Source: Rhodospirillales bacterium (lineage in GTDB: Bacteria > Pseudomonadota > Alphaproteobacteria > Rhodospirillales > Casp-alpha2). From it: 7,211 bases of DNA. Shown here piece by piece: positions 1 through 7,167 of the stretch. The notes under the pieces were generated by a model. It did not search any database and was not told the DNA's origin. It saw only the letters and a list, made by a program, of their open reading frames with translations. Location of the stretch: NCBI GenBank assembly GCA_021775275.1, contig JAJFIE010000101.1, positions 1-7,211 on the forward strand. The letters are read 5' to 3'. Within the stretch, counting starts at the first letter, position 1, and each line of letters starts with the position of its first letter. A program made the position numbers and the translations under genes.

Positions 1-3000
1 TCGTCGAAAAACACGGTCACGATGTGGATATTGCATCCACCGGCGGTGAGGGCATTGCCGCGCACCTGGATATGCCCTACGACGTGGTTGCCGTGGACTA
101 CCAGTTGCCCGACATAACCGGCATTGATGTGTGCCGGAAACTGTTGCTTGATGATCCGGACCTGCCCATCGTTATGATTACCGGCAAGGGCGACCAGCGA
201 CTGGTGAATGAAGCACTGGGTCTCGGCGTATCCCAGTACGTGGTGAAGGATGATCAACCGGTTTATCTGGAATTACTACCCAGCATCATAGAAAATCTGG
301 TGCGACGCGGCGAGGTGGCGCGGGAAAAACGGGCGACCGAAGCGGCCCTACAGGTTAATGAAGAACGATACCGTTTGGCGTCCAAGATTGCCAAACTTGG
401 GCACTGGACCTGGGACCATGCAGAGAACAGGATGATCTCATGTTCTTCCGGGCTCGCCGGAATATTCGGTGTTTCGGTGGACGAATATCTTGAGCAAAGC
501 TCGGATCCCGACAGGGACTGGTCCTGGTATCACCCGGATGACCGCGAACGATATCGCGAAACAGTTCAAACAGCCAAAAAAAACAGGACCGGTTACAACA
601 TCACCTGCCGCATTCTTGACGGTCAGGGAAAGGTGCGTTGGATTCACGAGATCAGTGACGTCATGCTGAACGTTGATGGGTCTCTCAAGGAAATACTTGG
701 CGCAACCCAGGACGTCACCGAACAAGAACAGGCCAAGGAAAAACTGACGGAGGGGCATACGATCCAGAATGCGATTCTTTCCAATATTCCTCAAGGTGTG
801 AGCCTGACAGACAGTGATGGTCGGGTCATTGCTTATAATCAACAGTTTCTCGACATTAACGATTTTCCATCCGCATTATTTGATGGAGGCGCAACCTATG
901 CGGACCTCGTCCGGTTCAATGCGGAACGCGGTCATTATGGTTCCGGTAATATAGATGAACTCGTTTCCAAACGGCTCGAACAGATTTACTCCTCCGAAGG
1001 GTCGACTTCAGAAAAGGTTTGTTCAGATGGGCGCGTTATTGAGATACGGCGACAACCACTGGCTGACGGTGGCGTTGTCATCACCGACAGTGATGTTACC
1101 GAGCAAAAGAAAATAGAAGAAAACCTGCGCCGCCAAAATTTTGTCACCGAGCAGGCAGAGAAAACCGGGGCGTTTGGTCACTGGCTGTGGGACGAAGTCA
1201 ACGACTTGTGTCTGCATTGCAGCGAAGGTCTGGCTCGTATTCGTGGGATGACGGTGGACGAGTATATGGCGGTCGTGTCCACCGCCGGGGGGGGCGCCCA
1301 ATCACAGGTTCATATGGATGACCGCGCGCTCATGGACGACACCTGGAGCCTGATGCGCGAATCCGGGAAACCATACTCGGCGGAATACCGAAGTCTGGAT
1401 CGGGCCGGTAATGTCCGATGGGTACGAGAAACCGGCGCCCCGCTCGACGTTTCAGACACGGGAGAGGTGCTGACCGCAGTCGGCATCACCTATGACATCA
1501 CCGAAACCCGTGAGATTGAGGAACGACTGCGGAAAAGTGAGGAACGCTACAGACAGGTCGCCAACGTTTCCTCTGACTGGGTCTGGGAAATGGACTCCGA
1601 ATTACGGTTCTCCTATTTCTCCGAAGGGCTTCAGCGCCTCACCGGAACCGATCCGAAATTTCTGTTAGGCAAAACCCGGCGCGAGATTGCATCTGCTGAA
1701 GACCTAAAAAAGCCCCATTGGGTTAAACACCTTGCCGATATGGCGGCGCGCAGGAATTTCAGGGATTTCCGGTTCGAGTTCACTGGTCCGGATAACAAGA
1801 AGCTACACCTCCGGATTAGCGGGGCACCGGTGTTTAGCCTAGATGGGACCTTCCAGGGTTACCGTGGAACGGCCGCGGATATAACGTCCCGGGTCACCGC
1901 TGAAGAGGCCCTCGCCGAAAGCGCCGATAAACTGCGGCACGCGGCCAAGCTGGCAAAGATGGGACATTACCTGTGGGATGGCGTCGCCCGAAAGACGGTC
2001 TCCTGCACCGATGATTTCGCCCGTATCCACGGTGTATCGGCGGAAGATTACATTGCCATCACCAATTCCCTTGATGCGCTGCTCGGGTGGATACATCCGG
2101 ATGACCGCGACCGCTACCTCGCCACTATCGAACAGGCTATGCATAATAAACGCGGATGCGAGATCGAATACCGGATCGTCGCGCGTGATGGCCAGATTCG
2201 CCACGTCTACGAGATCGCCGACCCCACATACGATGACGACGGTCAGTTGATCCAGACGACCGGCACCATGCAGGACATCACCGAACGAAAAGATACCGAA
2301 CATGCCCTGAATGATGCCCAGCGACTGGCGGGTATTGGCAACTGGCGCTGGTCGGTTGGACAAAATCAACTCGTTTCCTGCTCGGAAGGTTATGCAAGAA
2401 TTATTGGCGTCTCCATGGACCGTGTAATCGACTTTATGGCAGAGACGGGATACGGCATTGTGCACGAAGACGACCGTGAACGTTTCACTCATATCTTCGA
2501 TACGGCGTTGGCAGAATGCCTCGATTATGAAACAGAATACCGCATTGTACGGCCCGACGGAGAAATTCGCGATGTCCTTGAAATAGGTGAACGGGTGCAC
2601 AGTCCAGACGGACAGTGCCGGGAACTGGTGGGGACACTACAGGACATTACCGAGCGCAAGAAGGTCGAACGCGAGGTTATCGAAGCACGGGAAACGGCTG
2701 ATCAGGCGAACCTCGCCAAATCCGAATTTCTGTCATCCATGAGCCATGAGTTACGCACCCCTCTGAACGCCATTCTCGGGTTTGCACAGCTTCTCGAATA
2801 CAACCCGAAAGAACCCCTTACGAAATCCCAGGTAAGTTCGGTGGAACATATCAAAAAGGGTGGCGACCACTTGCTGCGGCTGATCGAAGACATCCTTGAT
2901 CTCGCCAAGATCGAAGCCGGGAAAACCGAAATGTCAATCGAGGGTATCTATATCAACGATTGTATCAAAGAATGCCTCGCCCTGGTTCAGACCATGTCCG

Positions 3001-3848
3001 AAGAGCGCGGGATAAACGTTTCGTTCTCGAAGGATATTGACCACCCATATATGGTTCGCGCCGATTTTACACGGTTAAGGCAGATCATTCTCAATCTCCT
3101 GTCCAATGCCATAAAATACAATATTGACAATGGTCACATGACTATTGAGATAACCGAACAGCCCGACAATCTTTTACGGATTAGTGTTTCGGATACCGGC
3201 GCCGGTATTCCGCTCAAACTTCATAAAAAACTTTTCCAACCCTTCAGCCGACTGGGCGCAGAAAACACCGAAATCGAGGGAACCGGCATCGGACTCGTCG
3301 TGACCAAGGAACTCTTGGAATTGATGGGGGGGAGTATCGGTTTCGAGAGCGAGGTTGGGCGAGGTTCAACATTTTATTTCGATCTTCCGTTAGCGTCAGA
3401 CAGCATCCCCACGGGTGAGGAAGATGCCGTCATAGAACCCACGGCAAAAAGCGGGCAATCGCCTCTGGTTTCAGGAACAGTTCTATACGTGGAAGATAAT
3501 CCTGCCAACCTGGCCCTGATGGAACAGGTCGTTACCCAAATCAAAGGCGTAACCATGATATCGGCGCACAATGCCGAATTTGGCCTGGAGATGGCGAAAA
3601 CCAAAAATCCCGATTTGATCATTCTCGACATCAATTTACCGGGCATGAGCGGTCTGGAAGCCATAGAAAAACTCAAGAGTATGGAAGGTATTTCAAAAAT
3701 TCCCGTGATAGCCCTGAGCGCCGCAGCCACCAAGAAAGATATTCAGAAAGGCCATGATGCCGGTTTCCAGAGCTATCTGACCAAACCTATCAATGTCGCC
3801 AAGGTTACCGAGACGATCAGGGAATTTTTAAAACCTTCAGGGCGCTAG
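1..3848 (+). CDS. Hybrid sensor histidine kinase, REC-(PAS)6-HisKA-HATPase-REC (5' partial)
   Basis: Cytoplasmic hybrid kinase, predicted to sense signals through PAS domains and phosphorylate its own receiver. The frame is open to the window edge (first full codon at 3) and already reads as receiver sequence before the GTG at 24, so the true start and the receiver's acidic pair lie outside. Residues are numbered from codon 24. The N-terminal receiver (to about 95) has D25, T53 and K75. PAS domains lie at about 117-236, 246-362, 374-500, 505-626, 634-757 and 762-882; the second is PAS_7-like, and 1, 3, 5 and 6 are PAS_3-like. HisKA (896-965) has H908 in SHELRTPLN. HATPase (1011-1124) has N1024/N1028, DTGAGIP at 1057-1063 and GTGIG at 1086-1090. 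The C-terminal receiver (1151-1270) has E1157/D1158, D1202, S1232 and K1254. All catalytic residues visible here are intact. No Hpt or membrane segment is seen. The stop is TAG at 3846-3848. The family call is firm; the signal is unknown. Confidence 0.95.
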   Translation, partial: VEKHGHDVDIASTGGEGIAAHLDMPYDVVAVDYQLPDITGIDVCRKLLLDDPDLPIVMITGKGDQRLVNEALGLGVSQYVVKDDQPVYLELLPSIIENLVRRGEVAREKRATEAALQVNEERYRLASKIAKLGHWTWDHAENRMISCSSGLAGIFGVSVDEYLEQSSDPDRDWSWYHPDDRERYRETVQTAKKNRTGYNITCRILDGQGKVRWIHEISDVMLNVDGSLKEILGATQDVTEQEQAKEKLTEGHTIQNAILSNIPQGVSLTDSDGRVIAYNQQFLDINDFPSALFDGGATYADLVRFNAERGHYGSGNIDELVSKRLEQIYSSEGSTSEKVCSDGRVIEIRRQPLADGGVVITDSDVTEQKKIEENLRRQNFVTEQAEKTGAFGHWLWDEVNDLCLHCSEGLARIRGMTVDEYMAVVSTAGGGAQSQVHMDDRALMDDTWSLMRESGKPYSAEYRSLDRAGNVRWVRETGAPLDVSDTGEVLTAVGITYDITETREIEERLRKSEERYRQVANVSSDWVWEMDSELRFSYFSEGLQRLTGTDPKFLLGKTRREIASAEDLKKPHWVKHLADMAARRNFRDFRFEFTGPDNKKLHLRISGAPVFSLDGTFQGYRGTAADITSRVTAEEALAESADKLRHAAKLAKMGHYLWDGVARKTVSCTDDFARIHGVSAEDYIAITNSLDALLGWIHPDDRDRYLATIEQAMHNKRGCEIEYRIVARDGQIRHVYEIADPTYDDDGQLIQTTGTMQDITERKDTEHALNDAQRLAGIGNWRWSVGQNQLVSCSEGYARIIGVSMDRVIDFMAETGYGIVHEDDRERFTHIFDTALAECLDYETEYRIVRPDGEIRDVLEIGERVHSPDGQCRELVGTLQDITERKKVEREVIEARETADQANLAKSEFLSSMSHELRTPLNAILGFAQLLEYNPKEPLTKSQVSSVEHIKKGGDHLLRLIEDILDLAKIEAGKTEMSIEGIYINDCIKECLALVQTMSEERGINVSFSKDIDHPYMVRADFTRLRQIILNLLSNAIKYNIDNGHMTIEITEQPDNLLRISVSDTGAGIPLKLHKKLFQPFSRLGAENTEIEGTGIGLVVTKELLELMGGSIGFESEVGRGSTFYFDLPLASDSIPTGEEDAVIEPTAKSGQSPLVSGTVLYVEDNPANLALMEQVVTQIKGVTMISAHNAEFGLEMAKTKNPDLIILDINLPGMSGLEAIEKLKSMEGISKIPVIALSAAATKKDIQKGHDAGFQSYLTKPINVAKVTETIREFLKPSGR
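1287..1294 (+). repeat. G8 homopolymer inside the hybrid kinase gene
   Basis: Eight consecutive G bases encode part of a Gly-rich loop (about residues 422-424) in the third PAS domain, just before its HMDDR motif. Gaining one G would bring TGA into frame at 1319-1321. Losing one G would bring TGA into frame at 1351-1353. Either change would leave only the receiver and first two PAS domains and remove the kinase core. Phase variation or polymerase slippage is possible but not shown. Confidence 0.8.
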
Positions 3849-3877
3849 AACCTTTCCGTTACAGTATAAAATAGAAA

Positions 3878-3900
3878 GCCCCGGACCCTCCTCCTCCGGC
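3878..3900 (-). terminator. Weak candidate terminator for the minus-strand kinase
   Basis: The convergent gap is 121 bp. Read on the minus strand, GCCGGA (3900-3895), a nine-base purine loop and TCCGGGGC (3885-3878) can form a 5-bp CCGGA/TCCGG stem. One more G-C pair is possible if two G bases bulge. A T-rich run, TTTCTATTTTAT (3877-3866), follows. This fits a Rho-independent terminator about 70 bp past the TGA of the minus-strand gene, but the stem is short and the loop large. No matching T tract follows the hairpin on the plus strand, so I see no good terminator for the plus-strand gene. Nothing else recognisable lies in the gap. Confidence 0.33.
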
Positions 3901-3969
3901 AAGGTTTCCATCCACAGCACTCACTCTGTCGTCCCTCGTGAATGGCTCGTTGAAGGGCTCTCCCGCCAC

Positions 3970-6900
3970 TCAGTTTGCGATTGGAAACTGTAACCGGACA
4001 ACAGTACCTGCACCGGGCGAGCTTGATAAATCTAATGTTCCGCCATGAAGTTCCATCAGGCTTTTGCTTAATGGCAAACCCAACCCGGTCCCTTCCCTAT
4101 TCCTGGCGACCTTGCTATCCGCACGACCGAATTTTGACATGGCCTGATCCAGGCCCTGTTCATCCATTCCGATTCCGGTATCCGTGATAGTGATTTGCAA
4201 ATCCGAATTACCAATTTTGGAAGCAGTAACAAGTACCCTGCCGCCCGCGGGAGTAAACTTCACGGCGTTGGTAAGAAGATTAATGATCACCTGCAATATC
4301 CGGCGTTTATCCGCATAGAGCGGTGGTAGTCCGTCCTCAATGTTCATTGAGACTTGAACGCCTTCAGTCTCCGCACGAAGCGAGACAAATTTCAGTGACG
4401 CAGCGACAACCTCGGCAACTTCGAATGACTCCTTTTGAAGTCCTAGCTTGCCTGCTTCAATTGCGGAGAGATCAAGAATGTCATCAATCAAATCCAGGAG
4501 GTGTTGCCCTGCCTGATGGATATCTCCGGCATATTCAAGATATTTACCGTTCTCCATAGGACCCAGAGCCTGTTGGCGCATGATATCGGTGAACCCAATG
4601 ATGGCATTCAGGGGGGTCCTCAGCTCATGGCTCATATTGGCCAGGAAGTTTGATTTTAAACCACTGGCGTCTTCGGCTGCGGTCTTCGCCGCTTCAAGTT
4701 GAAATTGGGTTTCCTTAAGTTCGGTGACGTCGGAGCGAATGGTAAGTGTCGAGCCATTTCGTGTCTTGTGCTCCGTCGTCATGATCCATTGGCCCGTCCG
4801 AAGCTGGTGAATGATCGGCTGGCTATCCTGGCGAAAACGCGCCAAACGGGATTCCACCCATTTTTCCATATCATCCCAACCGGACACGATGCCGCGCTCG
4901 AAACTTTTCCGACACACATCCTCGAACGTTATCCCCGGCACCAGGATATCGGAAATCTCATTCACCACCTCCCGGTATTTACTGTTGCAAACGACAAACC
5001 TTTCATCGGCATCGTATAGAACAATGCCTTGATTGAGTCCTTCGATAGCATCCACAAGCTGGTGTTCTGCCGTTGCGGCGCGCCGTTCGGCCAGGACCTG
5101 CGCCGTAATATTGGTCGTGGTTCCCCGATAACCTGTGAATTCATCGTTATCGTTGAACACTGGAACACCGCCGACCCGCACATGCAGGGTGCCGCCGTCC
5201 GGATGCTTCTGTTCATACTGAAAATCCCGAAAAGAACGATGATTATGCATATCGTCCAGGTGATTTTGCCATTTCTCTTTATCTTCACCCGGGACAACCA
5301 GTTCCTCGACGCTTTTGCCAATGAACCAGTTAGATTCCATCCCGGTAATTTTTTCGTAACGACTGCTCACATAAGAAAGTCGCAAATCCGGCCCTGTTTC
5401 CCAGAACCAGTCGGAAGAGGATTTGGCTAAATCCCGGGCGCGCTCTTCGCTTTTTCGCAAGGCAGCCTCGATATACTTCCGTTCCTCAACCTCGCCTTGC
5501 AATTGCTCCGTACGTTCGTGAACCCGAAGCTCCAGTTCGTCATGGGCTTTCCTGATCTTCCGTTCCGCGGCTTTGCGTCCGGTGATGTCCTGAATAATCG
5601 CAGCAAATACTGGCGGCGTTTCGGTGGATATCAGTTGCAGATGCACTTCCGCATCGTAGGTGCTGCCATCTTTCCGTTGATGAACGGTCTCGAAGACGAT
5701 CTGCTCCCTTTCGCCATCGCGTAACGGCTTTATAAGTTCCTCGAAAGTCTCAAGCGTGTACTCCGGTTTGATATCCAACGGCGTCAGGTTCATCATTTCT
5801 TCCAGGGTGTAGCCAAGATTTTTACAAGCCCCCCGGTTGACCGTCTCAAACTTCAAGGTGTCTGCATTGAAGCAAAAAACCTCATTGACTGATCGGTCAA
5901 TGATGCGCCCAAGACGGACGTTCATGGTCTCGGTTTTTTTGCGATCGGTGATGTCCACATCAACGCCACCGACAGCTTTGACCTCTCCGTCGGTCCCGAA
6001 TATGGGAAACTTGTGCGCCAGAATGGTATGGGTTTCACCATCAATAAACGGCAGGGTAAATTCCCACGCCAGATTGGTCTTGCTGGCGAATATCGCTTTA
6101 TCTTCTGTCGCCGCCTCATCCGCGTGTTTTGGCGCGGCCAAATCGTAGAAGGTTTTGCCGATAACATCTTCGGGCGTTCCGCCGAACCATTCGCAAAATT
6201 TCGTGTTCACGACCTGATACCGGCCTTCTTCGTCTTTCAGAAAAATGGCGGTAGGGGAATTATCGATGACCAGGTGCAGCCTTTCTTCGCTCTCTTGAAG
6301 CTGCACTTCCAGGCGCTTTTGGTCCGATATATCCTGAACAGTGCCAACAGACCGGTAGTGTCTGCCAGAGTCATCAAATACCGGCTCGGCCAACTCGCGG
6401 ATGTAACGGACCTCTTCGTCTTGCTTGGTAATCCTGTATTCACAATCGAGAGGAACGCTTTTGTCGTATCCGTGGGTGTTGGCCTCGCGGTACTCTTCCC
6501 TCTCCCGCGCGTATTGCTCCCGTTCCTCGGGATGAACCCATTTCAGCGCGGCATCCAACGTCGCTGAATTTTCGCTATAGTCATCAACCGAGACGCCAAA
6601 TATTCGCGCCATTTCTTCGGAACAAGTAATCAGTCGATCGGCAATCTCGTCCCATTCCCAATGCCCCACGTTGGCGATCCTTGCTGCCTGTTCAAACAGC
6701 ATTTCTGTCTCACGTTTCGATTGCCCGGCTTTTTTTTCGTCCGTAATGTCGATGAGGAAACCCCGCAACAGTTTTGGCCTGTCCTCCTCCATCTCCACAG
6801 CGACGAAATCCCGCACCCAGACGTCGCGCCCGTCCGCCGCGACCATGCGGTACTCGAACTCATGATCTTCACCGTTCCCCGTGGCTGATTTGCAATAGTC

Positions 6901-7062
6901 CACCGTTTGCCGACGGTCATCGGGATGAATGTGATCAGTCCAGAAATTCTCGCTATACCAGTCGCTTAACGGATATCCGAACAATTCTACGACGTGCGGA
7001 GACACGACGGTAAACCGCCACGAGGACGGGTCCAGTTCCCAGGTTATTATTTTGTTCGACAT
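3970..7062 (-). CDS. Multi-PAS sensor histidine kinase, (PAS)6-HisKA-HATPase, no receiver
   Basis: Soluble sensor kinase of 1030 residues, expected to autophosphorylate and pass phosphate to a separate response regulator. PAS domains lie at about 1-111 (HPDDR 46-50, first helix short or absent), 119-250 (GHWEWD, C147, HPEER), 254-376, 383-497, 541-662 (SSDWFWE to GYRGT) and 666-790 (PAS_7-like, NQGIVLYDAD). A charged coiled-coil-like stretch (497-545) joins the fourth and fifth. HisKA (802-870) has H812 in SHELRTPLN, with T816 of the HExxT phosphatase-type motif. HATPase (914-1028) has N928/N932, DTGIGM at 961-966 and GTGLG at 991-995. No signal peptide, membrane segment, receiver or output domain is seen. 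The start is the ATG directly after an in-frame TGA (7063-7065), so no longer version exists; starting later would cut the first PAS. The Shine-Dalgarno match is poor. It converges with the hybrid kinase, 121 bp apart. The family call is secure; ligand and partner are unknown. Confidence 0.95.
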   Translation of the reverse strand: MSNKIITWELDPSSWRFTVVSPHVVELFGYPLSDWYSENFWTDHIHPDDRRQTVDYCKSATGNGEDHEFEYRMVAADGRDVWVRDFVAVEMEEDRPKLLRGFLIDITDEKKAGQSKRETEMLFEQAARIANVGHWEWDEIADRLITCSEEMARIFGVSVDDYSENSATLDAALKWVHPEEREQYAREREEYREANTHGYDKSVPLDCEYRITKQDEEVRYIRELAEPVFDDSGRHYRSVGTVQDISDQKRLEVQLQESEERLHLVIDNSPTAIFLKDEEGRYQVVNTKFCEWFGGTPEDVIGKTFYDLAAPKHADEAATEDKAIFASKTNLAWEFTLPFIDGETHTILAHKFPIFGTDGEVKAVGGVDVDITDRKKTETMNVRLGRIIDRSVNEVFCFNADTLKFETVNRGACKNLGYTLEEMMNLTPLDIKPEYTLETFEELIKPLRDGEREQIVFETVHQRKDGSTYDAEVHLQLISTETPPVFAAIIQDITGRKAAERKIRKAHDELELRVHERTEQLQGEVEERKYIEAALRKSEERARDLAKSSSDWFWETGPDLRLSYVSSRYEKITGMESNWFIGKSVEELVVPGEDKEKWQNHLDDMHNHRSFRDFQYEQKHPDGGTLHVRVGGVPVFNDNDEFTGYRGTTTNITAQVLAERRAATAEHQLVDAIEGLNQGIVLYDADERFVVCNSKYREVVNEISDILVPGITFEDVCRKSFERGIVSGWDDMEKWVESRLARFRQDSQPIIHQLRTGQWIMTTEHKTRNGSTLTIRSDVTELKETQFQLEAAKTAAEDASGLKSNFLANMSHELRTPLNAIIGFTDIMRQQALGPMENGKYLEYAGDIHQAGQHLLDLIDDILDLSAIEAGKLGLQKESFEVAEVVAASLKFVSLRAETEGVQVSMNIEDGLPPLYADKRRILQVIINLLTNAVKFTPAGGRVLVTASKIGNSDLQITITDTGIGMDEQGLDQAMSKFGRADSKVARNREGTGLGLPLSKSLMELHGGTLDLSSSPGAGTVVRLQFPIAN
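5428..5574 (-). other. Coiled-coil linker between PAS4 and PAS5 of the minus-strand kinase
   Basis: Residues about 497-545 are rich in E, K, R, A and L with heptad-like spacing (for example HDELELRVHERTEQLQGEVE) and lack PAS motifs. Such helices commonly carry rotation or dimer signals between stacked PAS domains. In the plus-strand protein, successive PAS domains are joined by shorter DIT-type linkers instead. This is a reading by eye; no coiled-coil score was computed. Confidence 0.6.
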
Positions 7063-7128
7063 TCAGCGTTCTGCCCGGTTTTCAATCCCTATCCTGCGAA
7101 AAAGAGTCCTCGAATGCAAGGCAGTACC

Positions 7129-7158
7129 ATTGTAGGCAGTCACCGTACCCGTTGACAA
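7129..7158 (-). promoter_or_regulatory. Candidate sigma70-type promoter for the minus-strand kinase
   Basis: On the minus strand, TTGTCA (7158-7153) and TACAAT (7134-7129) each match the -35 and -10 consensus at five of six positions, with an 18-base spacer. Transcription would start near 7122, giving a leader of about 60 bases before the ATG at 7062. Position and orientation suit the kinase gene. It is a consensus match only, and alphaproteobacterial promoters vary, so confidence is moderate. Confidence 0.42.
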
Positions 7159-7167
7159 ACTTGTGAA
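7152..7167. promoter_or_regulatory. Imperfect palindrome overlapping the -35 box (possible operator)
   Basis: The plus-strand reading TTGACAA-AC-TTGTGAA has seven-base arms that match as inverted repeats at six of seven positions around a two-base centre. It covers the proposed -35 element of the minus-strand promoter, where a repressor or activator could act. No regulator is identified and a short palindrome like this could arise by chance. Confidence 0.25.

Noticed and set aside
24..26. GTG as the start codon of the hybrid kinase
   Set aside because: The same frame reads VEKHGHD before it, which fits the receiver's first helix and second strand. Starting here would remove the acidic pair, so the gene begins left of the window.
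1839..2600. Long antisense open frame (253 codons) under the hybrid kinase
   Set aside because: The plus strand here encodes clear PAS4-PAS6 sequence. The antisense product shows no family motifs and is explained by codon bias over a repeated coding region.
3849..3969. Small gene or RNA in the convergent gap
   Set aside because: It is only 121 bp, with no convincing open frame or ribosome-binding site and only the weak hairpin already listed.
6013..6567. 184-codon plus-strand open frame opposite the minus-strand kinase
   Set aside because: It lies fully antisense to well-defined PAS2 and PAS3. Its translation has no recognisable motif and it has no promoter or ribosome-binding support.
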